DNA from: JABSOG01 sp041583135
Lineage (GTDB): Bacteria > Pseudomonadota > Gammaproteobacteria > Enterobacterales > Alteromonadaceae
NCBI GenBank assembly: GCA_041583135.1
Contig: JBFHGJ010000031.1
Span: 1 to 54,213, forward strand
Direction of reading: 5' to 3'
Length of the DNA: 54,213 bases
Position numbers and translations under genes: made by a program. The notes beneath the pieces were generated by a model. That model had not been told where the DNA came from and searched no databases. It saw only the letters and a list, made by a program, of their open reading frames with translations. Shown piece by piece: positions 27,901 to 39,900 of the stretch; position 1 is the stretch's first letter, and the number at the start of each line of letters is the position of its first letter.

Positions 27901-30900
27901 GGCTATCGAGCTGACCTAAGTAGTTAAACAAAATGCCTCGGTGTTGTTGGGGCAGAGCATGGCCTTGTAGGTATTTTAGCACCCCAAAACCCAAGCCCTT
28001 GTTAGGGATGGCCCGCAGCTGGTTTTTGACCGCCCGGATAATGTTCGGCCATTGCTGGTGCTCAGCAGCGCTTTGGGCGTGGTAGCTGAGCTTAAGCGGA
28101 TAGAGCGCGGTAAACCAGCCGACGGTTTCACTTAAGTCAATGGCATCATCGACTATCGCCGTTTCGCGGCCGTGACTTTCGAGTTCAATGGCAAGCTCGC
28201 TACCGCCTGACCAGCTCAGCCCGGCTTTTAATAAGGCGGCCAGTAACAGTTCTTCGGTGGTGGTTTTATAAGGTCTTAGCCCTTCGCCAAGTAGCGCCGC
28301 TGTGGCCAGCTTATTTAAGCTTAATGTCAGCCCCTCGACATGGGCCAAAGGCGTATGGCCTTGTGAGGCTTTGATAAAGGGCAGTGCTTTGGTGCACAGC
28401 TGGCTTTGCCAATAATCCAGTTGGGCGCTTAAATCGAGCTGGCTAAGGGCCTGTTGCCACTGTCTGGTGCTGTGGGTTTTCTGACCAAAGCTTGGGGTTT
28501 TTGCTTGGGCGATGGCCTGCCAGCTGGCGCGTAAATCATCTAATAAAATCCGCCAAGACACGCCATCGACCGCCAAATGGTGAATGGTTAAAAGCAGGCG
28601 CCCCTGGCCTTGTGCGGCCTTAAAGTAAACCGCTTTAAACAGCGGGCCTTTGGCAATATCAAGGCTTCGCTGGTAGCGCTGACAGCTATCGCTAAGGGCG
28701 GTGCGCTCAATTTCACTTACCTGTACCACTTCAAATGGTGAGTGTTCGCTCTGAGCGTACTCACCTCCTTGGGCATTAAATTGCAACCTGAGCGCGTCAT
28801 GTTTTGCCACCAAGGCATCGATAAGCGCCGCGCATTGCGCTTCGCTTAACGTTGCCGGTGTACACAGCAGCAGAGTTTGGTTGTAATGGTTTGGCTCGGC
28901 AAGGGCTTGTGCGAAAAAGTCGCGCTGTATCGGCAACAGTGGCGCAGAACCACTTAAGCGGCCTTGCTCGGCACTTTGCTGGCCTTGGGCATCGGCATTT
29001 TGTTCGATGTAGGCGGCAAGACTGGCAATGGTGCTGTGCTCAAACAGCGCCCGCACCGTAAGCCTCAGTCCTTGACGTCTTGCTCTGGTCACCACTTGAA
29101 TGGCGATTATCGAATCGCCCCCTAAGGCAAAAAAGTCCTCATCGACGCCGATAGATTGACGCTGTAGCAGCCCTTGCCAAATATCACAAAGCACTTGCTC
29201 GGTTGGCGAGCTGGCCTGTTGCGTGCTTTGCGAGCTTTGCTCAGGTAGCGCCTCTAGCAGTTTTTTACGGTCGATTTTTCCGTTGGCATTAAGCGGCATC
29301 ATAGGGATACAGAAAAATCTATCAGGCACCATATGCCCCGGTAAATTGGCTTTGAGCTGCTGCTTAAGGGTTGTGGTATCGAGGTCTTTGGCAATAAAGG
29401 CCAGCAGCTGATTATGCTGCATCACCACGGCGCAAGGGGTTTGTGCGACTAAGGCTTGCAGGCGGTTTTCAACCTCGCCAAGTTCAATACGCAAGCCGCG
29501 CAGTTTCACCTGATTGTCGCTGCGACCAACATAATCGAGCTGACCATCTTCACGCCAGCGTACTAGGTCGCCGGTTTTATACAGCTTTTGCTGCGGCTTA
29601 AACGGGCTGGCTATAAAGCTTGCTTGGTTAAGTTCAGGGCGCTGGTGATAACCAAGGCCGACACCAAGGCCGCCTAAATACAGCTCGCCGGTAACGCCGA
29701 TAGGCACTTGGCGCAACTGGTTATCTAACACATAGGCACAAGAGCCAGCCACAGGGCGCCCTATGGGGGGCGCCGTTGTTTGGCCTGGGAACACCTGCGC
29801 GCCAGTGGAATAAACCGTATCTTCTGAGGGGCCGTAGAGGTTATAAACCGGCACGTTTTCAGCAAGATGAGCGTCAATACTATCGACCAAGGCTTGAGGC
29901 AGCGGCTCACCGGCAAGGTTGATGGCTTTGAGGCTTGGCGGTAACGGCTGCTCCTGCATCGCCGCTTTGAGTACCGAAGGCACGGTATTGAGCAAGGTGA
30001 TACTGTCATCATCTAGACTCAGCGCATTTTGCATCAGGGCCACACGGCCGCCACAGGTGAGCGGTACAAATAGCTCAAACACTGAAATGTCAAAGCTGAT
30101 AGGGGTAACCGCTGCAACTACCGCCAGCTGCTCTGGGCGATAGAACTGATGCGCCCAATCAATTAAAGCGCAAACATTGCCATGGCTTAAGGTCACCCCT
30201 TTGGGTTTACCGGTAGAGCCAGAGGTATAGATGCGATAAGCCGGGGCATGGCTTGGCGGATAAGCCCAGTTGCTTGCTGAGGCACTTTGCGTTTTTAAAC
30301 TGTCGTTTAAGTTAAGCCAATTCAGCTGCGCTGATAACGGCTTATCGGCTATCAGGTAATCGAGCTGTGAGTCCTTAGCCATCTCTAACAATCGCGCGCT
30401 AGGATAGCCGCTATCGAGTGGCAAGTAGGCATAACCGGCTTTCAGTACCGCGAGCATGGCAACGACCATGTTGATGCTACGCTCAAGGTAAATGCCTATC
30501 ACCTCGCTTTGCACATTGGCGTTTTTAAGCTGCAAGGCCACCAAGTTGACCTGATTCAACAAGGTCTTATAGTCAATGGTTTGGCCGTGACAAGAGATGG
30601 CAATGGCATCAGGGGTGGTGGCCACTTGCTGCTCAAACCTTGCCACTAAGCCAACATAGGGACCACAGTGAATGGCTGGCTGACTCAAGGTGGTAAGCTG
30701 CGCCTGCTCTGACTCGGTGAGCAAGGTTATCTGCCCTAAGGGCTGATGTTTGGCAAGCTGGCTTAGGATATGCTCAAAATGGGTAAGTAAACGCTTGATG
30801 CTGCTTTGCTTAAACTGACCTTGGCGGTAGCCGAGGTTAAACTCAAGGGTTTCACCGGCTTGGTGGGCCAGTAAGGTGAGGGCATAGTTGGTTTGCTCAT

Positions 30901-33900
30901 CGGAGCGGGCGGCGCTGATGATAAAGTCCTCGGCGCTGCTGGTGTCGCTACTTAGTGCTTTTTCATGGCTAAGGGCTTCATCAACCGGGTAGTTTTCAAA
31001 GATCACCAAACTTTCAAAAAGCGCGGCGCTGCCTTGCTGCCCGGCTTGTCGTTTGGCTTGGTTTTGGATCTGCGCTAACGACAAAAAGCTAAAGCTTTCC
31101 CGGGTAAGGTTGTCCTGTTGCAGCGGCGTGAGTAGGTCCTCAAGGCTGGTATTGGGGTTAAGTTTAACCCTGACCGGTATGGTGTTGATAAACAGCCCCA
31201 CCATCTGTTCGATACCCGGCAGTTCGGCAGGACGACCAGAGACCGTTACCCCAAAAACCACATCCTCGCTGTTGCTGTACTGGCCAAGTAAAATGGCCCA
31301 TGCCGCCTGTACCAAGGTCGATTGGGTGACTTGGTAGTGACGTGCCACTTGATTGAGCTTTTGGCTTAACTCAAGGCTCAGCGACAAGCGCTGGTTTTGA
31401 TGGCTGCCTAGGGCGTCTTTGGCTACCGGCTTTTTAATGCAAAGCTCAATCGGGGCGTCAAAGCCACTTAGTTGCTGCTGCCAAAAATCGATGGCTTTGG
31501 CTTCATCTTGTTGCTTAAGCCAAGCAATGTAGCTCTGATAAGGCGCCACTTGCGCGAGCTGGGCGCAGGTATTTGCTCGCTCGGCCCGGTAATATTCGCC
31601 TAAGTCTTTGAAAATAAGCGGTAAACACCAACCATCTAACAGTGAGTGGTGGTGGGTCCACACCAAAGTGCTTAATGCGTCTGTTTGGCGAATAAGGGTG
31701 ACTCGCATCAAAGGGGCGCTGGCAAAGTCAAAGCCTTGGCGTTTGTCTTGGGCTAAAAACGCCGCCAGCTTTTGCTCGTTATCGGCTTGATTGCGCCAAT
31801 CCAGTTCGCTGTAAGGCAGGCTAACCGCTGAACACACCAACTGGTGAATAACTCCCTCGCCAATACCGACAAAGGCGGTGCGTAAAATGTCATGGCGGGC
31901 AACCACTTGCTGCCAAGCCAAATGCAGCGCTTGGCTATCGACCTGTCCTTTTAAGGTTAAGATGGTTTGGGTGCTGTAATCGCTGCCACAAAGCGCGCTT
32001 GGGTCATCGCTGTCCATCATGCCATGGAACAAAAGCCCGGTTTGCATTGGCGTGGCAACATACAACGCGCTCATGGCCGGATAACGCTGCTGCCACTGAC
32101 GCAGCTGAGTGAGGCTCGCTTTGGCCTCGGTAAAATCAGCCGGGCTTAACACTTTTTTAGCCTGTTGGCAGTGGGCAATACAATCGATAAGCGCCTGCTC
32201 ATAACGCTCAAGTAGCGCGGTGGCTTGGGCTTGCTCAATCAGGCCGCTGTCGTAGTTGAGGTTGAAGCCAAGCTGGCCTCCTTCAACCATGCCGTTTAAC
32301 GTCAGTGGATGCGACGGCCGGTTGTCAGTTGAGCTGACCTGTCCAACAGACTCTGTGGCGCCACTAAAGGCGCTTTGTCCGCTTAAGCTGCTGTCAAACT
32401 GACCGAGGTAGTTAAACAGCAAGCCCTGTGTCGTCGGCGTGCTGATTGGCGTCTTGGCCAAATAGCGTAGCACGCCATAGCCAATACCACCATCTGGCAC
32501 TTGGCGGAGCTTTTCTTTCACCGCAATGATGGTATCAGACCAGTTAGCTTGCGCCTCAAGTAGCACAGGATAAACCGTAGTGAACCAGCCAAGGGTTTCG
32601 CTGATATCAATGTCTGCAAACAGCGCTTCACGGCCATGACCTTCTAGTTCGATGAGCAGTTGCGGCTGATCTGTGGCTTTGACCAAAGCGGCCAGCAGCA
32701 GGTCGTTGATGCGGGTGTTATATGGTGTATGGCTTGGGCCTAACAGCGCTTTGGTTTGTGCTGTGCTTAAACGCATCGATACGGCGCGCAGCGCGCCTTG
32801 GGTACGCTCGCCGGTATCAATAAGGCGATGGGCGCTGTCTTGCGCCTGCCAAAAGTCCCTTTGTGCGTTGAGCTTGGGCGAGTTGGCATAAGTGGCAAGG
32901 GCTTTGGCCCAGCTTTGCTGTGACATTGGCCTTGGCGCTAGGGGCATTCCTGCAAATATGGCATTGATGTCGTCGAGTAAAATGCGCCACGACACACCAT
33001 CGACAATCAAATGGTGTAGGCACACCAACAGTTTGTTATCTTGTTCAAACCAAGCGAATTTGGCCAGTGGCCCTTGGCTTAAGTCAAAGCTGCTTTGAAT
33101 GTCGTTACAGGTTTGTTCGCTATAGTGGTCAAAACGGCTCAGTAGCGGTTTTGGCGTGCTCAGATAGTGGCCTTGAATGGGCGTTGTCGCTTGGTTAAAG
33201 ACCAAGCGCAGGCCGTCATGACGTTCAAGCAGTTGGGCGATTATCTGCTCTAGCTGCTCAAGGCTTAAGAGCTTGGGCGTATCCAGTAACAGCGCCTGAT
33301 TAAAGTGATGGGGCGCGGCCAGACGCTGGGCGAAAAAGTCATGGTGAATAGGCAGTAAATCAAGTGCGCCTTCGGCTTTAGCATGAACGCGGGTATTGGC
33401 GCTGGCGGCGACAACCGCCGATAGTGCGCTAATGGTCGGCTGTTCGAACAACTGCTTAACGCTCATTTGCAAGCCCTGTTGGCGTGCTCTGGCAACCAGT
33501 TGAATGGCAATAATCGAATCGCCGCCTAAGCGAAAGAAGTTATCTGCAATACCCACTTGGTTTAACCCCAACACCTGTTGCCACAGCTCAACCAATTGCT
33601 GCTGCAATGGCGTTTGCGCGCCAATGTGCTCGGCTTTTTGTCGATCTGACTCTTGCGGTTTCGGCAGCGCTTTGCGGTCGATTTTACCGTTGATGGTCAG
33701 TGGCAATGTGGCAAGCTGTACGTATAACGCAGGGATCATATAGCTTGGCAAGTCTTTGCCTAGCGCCGCTTTGACCTGTTCAATGTCTAGAGCGCCTGGG
33801 TTTGATTCAGCTGCATAAGGCGTGGCCAAATAGGCCACCAGCTTAAGCCCTTTGCCATCGTCGTTGCGGGCAAGTACCGCCACATTGTCAATGTGCTCAA

Positions 33901-36900
33901 GGGCGGATAGCCGCGCTTCAATTTCGCCCAGTTCAATCCTAAAGCCGCGAATTTTGACTTGCTGATCAATTCGCCCTAAATAATCCAGCTCGCCATTGGC
34001 GCACCAGCGCACGCTGTCGCCGCTACGGTAATAGCGCATGCCTTGATGGCTGACAAACTTTTCTTGGGTGAGTTGTGCTCGGTTTAGGTAGTCGCGGGCC
34101 ACGCCGTCGCCACCAATCCATAGTTCGCCGGGAGCGCCGGGCACCTGTAGCGCACCGCTGGGGTCGCACACCCTAAAGGTTAAATCGGCCAACGCGCGGC
34201 CAATGGTCGAGGGTTGATGGCGGTAACAGTCCTCGTCATTGACCTGTTTAAAGGTGGCGTGTACGCAGGTTTCGGTGATACCGTACATGTTGATAAGGCG
34301 GCATTGCTTACCAAGGCCCCGTTCAAACCAAGGGCGCAATAAGCTGTAATTGAGCGCCTCGCCACCAAAAATCACCTGTCTTAGCGAGTGCTGCTCAGGC
34401 AAATGTTCAATCAAAGGATAAAATGCGCTAGGGGTTTGGTTAAGTACGCTCACCTGTTGCTGGGTAAGTAACTGAGCAAAGGCTTGCGGCTCGCGAGTGA
34501 GCGCCTTAGGCACTATCACCAAGCGCGCGCCATAGGCCAGCGCGCCCCAAATCTCCCACACTGAAAAGTCAAAGCCATAGCCGTGGAATAAGGTCCATAC
34601 GTCCTGTTGAGTAAAGGGGCCAACATCGGCCTCACAAGCCGCTAGCAAACGGGCCACTTGATGGTGCTCAATTCGCACCCCTTTAGGCAAGCCTGTAGAG
34701 CCTGAGGTATAGATGATATAGGCAAGGCTTTGTCCGCTTAAACCGGGCACTTGTGGGTTGGTTTGCGGGTAACTGGCCAGCATACCGGTGGTGTGCTGGC
34801 TGTCTAAACAGAGCGTATTAACGCCAATAGACGGCTGTAGATGGCTTTGGCATAGCACCAAATCGACCGCACAATCGCTGAGCATATAGGCCATGCGCTC
34901 AGCTGGCAGTTCTGCCACCAAAGGTAAGTAAGCGCCGCCAGCTTTTAAAATGGCCAGCATGGCAACGAGCAGGCTTGTGCTTGGCTCAACATGTATACCG
35001 ACCACTGTCTCAGGCCCCACACCTTGGCTTATCAGGTAGTGAGCCAAGCGATTGGCTTGATGGTTGAGCGCTGCGTAACTGAGCTGTCGCTCGCCATCAC
35101 TGAGGGCGATATGTTGTGGATAGTGCTGCGCGCATTGCTCAAAGCGTGCCACCACGCTCTTTGGTGCTGGATACTGAGTGCGGGCTTGGCCCCAAAGGGT
35201 TAGCTTGGCGCTATCTTGTTCGCTGAGTGGGCTGAGCGCAGCCAATGGCGTGGCAAGGGTAGCGATACTCAGTTGCGCTAAGCTCGCTTGGGTTAATTCC
35301 ATCAACCGAGCGATGGTGGCATCGCTGAATTTATCGCTTTGATAGCCAAACTTAATGCTGATCTGCTGGCGCTGATGACAAATGAGGGCAAGAGGGTAGT
35401 TGGTGTGCTCAGCGCCGCCAATATTCTCTAAGCTAAGCTCTTGCCCTGCACTTGTGCTGTCTTGCTCACTATCTGCTGTACTTACTGGGAAGTTTTCAAC
35501 CACCACCAAGGTATCGAACAGCTCGCTCGCGGCCATGGTCGATTGCGCGGCGATATCGCCAAGGGATAAAAAGCCGTGGTTTTGACGCTCAAGGTTATGC
35601 TCGCTCAGCTCGGTTAAAAACTCGCCCAAGGTCTTGGCTGGGTCTACATTCACCGCCACTGGTAAGGTGTTGATAAACAGCCCCACCATGTGCTCAACGC
35701 CACTTAGCTCGGCTGGGCGGCCAGAGACTGTGGTGCCAAACAGCACTTGTTGCTCGGCGCTAAAGCGTGAAACCAAGGTACTCCAAGCAGCCTGCAATAA
35801 CAGGTTTAAGGTGGTGTTGGCTTGGGCAATTAGGGTATGCAATTGCGCGCATAATGCCTGGGGTAACACCAACTGCTGTTCGCGGTAATTGTGCTCAGTG
35901 GCGCTTATTTGAACCTCGCCTTGGTGGAACTGGGCTAAAGCCGCAAAGGTTTTGTCGATTGGCTGGTTTTGATAAAAGCCGCTGAGTTGTTGCTGCCAAT
36001 AGGCTTTCGCGCTGTCTTGGTCTTGCTCGCTTAACCACTTGATATAGCGGTGATAAGGCTCAACTTGCGGCAGCTGTGGCGCTTGGTTTTTATTGAAGCT
36101 GTGATAGCACGTCATCACCTCGCCAAACACCAAAGGCAAACACCAGCCATCTAATAGCACATGGTGATGACTCCACACCAAATGCCAGCGCTCGGACGCA
36201 AGGCGGATAAGGGTTAAACGCAGCAATGGCGGCTTGGCAAAATCAAAGCCTTTGGCTTTATCTTGGGCGCGAAATTGCGCCAACGCCTCGGCTTGCGCCG
36301 TGCTCTTGTCACTGTCATGTTTGTTACCGTCATGTTCACGCCAATCAAGCAGTTCGATTTGGCAGTCAAAAGGCTCAACCACCAACTGCTGAATGCGTCC
36401 GGTTGTTTGCCCGACAAACGCGGTGCGTAAAATATCGTGACGGGCTATCACCGCCGACCAAGCGCGGCCAAAGGTGTCTGTGTTAAGCGCGCCTGTCAGA
36501 TCAAAATAGGTTTGGGTGGTGTAAGCCTGTGCGGTTTGCTCGCCATCATACAGGCCATGGAACATCAGACCTTGCTGCATCGGCGTCGCGCGATAGAGGT
36601 TGCTCAAGCGCGGATAGGCTTGTTGTAACTGGCTGAGTGTGTCGCTATCGACATCGGCATAAGGGAAGTCCGATGGCGTGAGCTGCATACTCGCCTCGCT
36701 ACCATGGACAATATCGTCACTTAGGGCCTGTTGCCAGAACTTGGCAAATTCGGCGACCTTATCGCTGGAGATGCGATTGGCATCGAAGCTGATGGCAAAT
36801 TGCAGCTGGCCTTGGCTTATCATGCCGTTTAGGCCAAACAGGTGACGCAGCCGGTTTTGCTCGGCGCTAAAAGCGCCCATTGACTCACTGGCGCTGGTAA

Positions 36901-39900
36901 AAGCGCTTTGTCCTTTTTGGGCTACGTCAAACTGACCGAGGTAGTTAAATACCAGCGTATCGTCATAGCGCTCGGCCGCTGCCAACGAGGCGTCTTGGCC
37001 TAAGTAGCGCAAAACACCATAACCTAAGCCTTTATCTGGCACCTGACGTAAGGTTTCTTTTACCGCAATGATGCGGGCACTTTGGCTGGCCTTAAGGGCG
37101 GTTTTTAGTGCGAGCGGATAGAGGGTGGTAAACCAGCCGACAGTTTCGGTTAAATCGAGCGGCTCGGCTTTATCGAGCACTTGCGGCTCACGGCCATGGC
37201 CTTCAAGGGCGATGACCAAACTTGGCTGGCCGCTAAATTGCTGCCACGCCTTTAACAGCGAGGCGAGTAAAATATCAGGCACTTCGGTGCGGTAAGCCTG
37301 ATGAGCCTGTTGCAACAGCTGCTCGGTCAGCGGCGCGCTCAGGGTAATAAACTGGCTCTGAAGCTGCTGGGCTTGGTGATGATTGGGCAAATAGTTACGG
37401 CTTTGTTGCCACTGGGCCTGCCAGAAGTCGCGCTGGTTTTGCGCCTTGGGCAAATAAGCGCATAGCGCCTGTTGCCAGCGGTCGATACTGTGGGTTTTTA
37501 AGCCGAGGCTGTGGTTGTGCCATAAGCTTTCGAGGTCGCTGAGGATAATGCGCCATGACACCCCATCGACCACTAAATGGTGGCCTATTAGCAGCAATCG
37601 TCCACCCTCATACTTGGGGAAATAAACCGCTTTAAACAAAGGCCCCTGTTGATAGTTCAAGCTGGCCTGATGGGCGCTACAGCGCTCGGTCAGGGCATCA
37701 CTGCCTAAGTGGCTAGTTGAGTCAATTTCAAGACAGAGATCAAGCGGCGCAAATTTACCTTGTTGTGGTGATGCAAAAACCAAGCGCAGCGCATCGTGCC
37801 GGGTGAGCAGCGCCGTTAACATGGACGCCAGTTTGCTTGGGGTTAGCCCCGCCGGGGTTTTTAACAGCACCCCTTGGTTGTAATGATGGGGCACGGCCAT
37901 CTTTTGAGCGAAAAAGTCTTGTTGTATCGGCAACAAAGCATAGTCATCGCCAAGGGGCGTTTGTTCAATGGTGCGCTGCTGCTCGGTTTGACACAGTTGA
38001 GCCAGCGCGGCAATGTTTTGCGCTTCAAACAGTTGCCTGACGCTAAAGTGCAGCCCTTGGGCTTTGGCCCTTGAGACCACCTGAATCGATAAAATCGAAT
38101 CGCCGCCTAAGCTAAAGAAGTTATCTTCAACGCCAAAATGCTCATGGCCAAGCAAGGCTTGCCAGATGCCAAATAAGCGCTGCTCAATCTCACCTTGTGG
38201 CGCAACCGTGCGCTTAGGCTCATCTTGGCTCGGTAAGGGCAGGGCGTTGTAGTCGATTTTGCCGTTACTGGTGGTAGGCAGCTTGGGCAAATACAGCCAA
38301 GTGCTAGGCTGCATATGGCTAGGTAGGCTTGCGGCCACGGCTTGGCGCAAACGGCTATCGGCGCTTTGCTGCGCTTGTCCTGTGAGCCAAGCCGCCTCAA
38401 CACTGAGCCAGGCAACTAGACTGTCATTTACCACCTTGACCGCAGCGCCTGTCACGCCCGTTTGGCGGCTTAACAGCGCCTCGATTTCACCCGGCTCTAT
38501 CCGAAAACCGCGCAGTTTAACCTGTCTATCGGCTCGCCCGATATAATCGAGTTTGCCGTCATAGCGCCAGCGCACGAGGTCGCCGGTGCGATATCCCTGT
38601 GGCGTAAACTTCTCTAAAGTTAAGTCGGGTTGGTGCAAGTAGCCTTTGGCGACCCCTTGCCCGCTTAAATACAGCTCACCTGTGACACCAATACCGACGG
38701 CATTGCCATTAAGGTCAAGCACTTGGGCGCAGCTGCCCGCAATTGGCCTGCCAATGTCGGGAATATCCTGTTGGTGCGGCAGCATTTGGGCGACGCTAGA
38801 GTAGGTGGTATCTTCCGATGGGCCGTAGAGGTTAAACAGATGAACCTCGGGCATGGCGGCAAAAATGCTATCGACCAAGGTGCGCTTAAGCGCTTCACCG
38901 GCAAGGTTAATCACTTTGAGCGATGGCGGCAGGGCCTTTTCTGCCACGAGGGCCTGCATCACCGAGGGCACCGTATTGATAAGGCTCACCTCGGCGCTTG
39001 GGTCAATGGCTAGGCCATTGTCAAACAGCACCACTTGGTTACCGGTTAAAAGCGGCACAAACAGCTCAAAAATACTGAGGTCAAAACACACGGATGTAGT
39101 GGCTGCCACTTTGCTCAGGGCCTCGGCAGGATAATAATCCTGCGCCCAGCTGACTAAGGCTAAGGCATTGGCATGGCTTATCTCGACGCCTTTGGGTTTA
39201 CCGGTAGAGCCTGAGGTGTAGATCACATAAGCGGTGGCGCTTGCGCTTTGATGCTCTTGGTGACTTTGCCGGTTGGTATCTAGGTTGTGCTGGGGCTGCT
39301 CGCCAAGTGCATCAAGTAACACATAGTTTGAATCGGCTCTGGCAAAACGCGCCTGCTGTTTTTGGTTGGACAGCACCAGTTTGGCCTTAGCGTCATCGAC
39401 GATGAAATGACAGCGCTCAAGAGGGTAGTCAGGGTCAACCGGCACGTAACCTGCGCCGGTTTTTAGCACCGCCAGCAAACTGGCCACCAGATCACAATGA
39501 CGTTCAAGCAGTACCGCCACCAAGTCACCGGGTTTTGCGCCTTGGGCGCAAAGGGCATGGGCAATGGCATTGGCGCGGCAATTGAGCTGTTCATAACAAA
39601 GTGTGCTTGTGCCATCACTGATAGCAATGGCCTTTGGCGTTTGGCTTACCTGCTGTTCAAACCACAAGCTCAGGCTGTTATGGGGCGCGGCGCTTAGGGC
39701 TTTGCCTTGGGCAAATTGCGCCAGCTGCGCCTGCTCATTTGGGGTTTGATACAACAGCGTGCCAACGGGCTGGTTTGGCGTAGCAATCAGGGCTTTTAAT
39801 AACACCTCAAAGCGCTGGGCAAACAAGCTGACGGTCTCGACGCTAAAGAGCGCGGTATTGAACGTCCAGCCCAGTTGCAGCGGCTCGCCGCTTTGGTGAA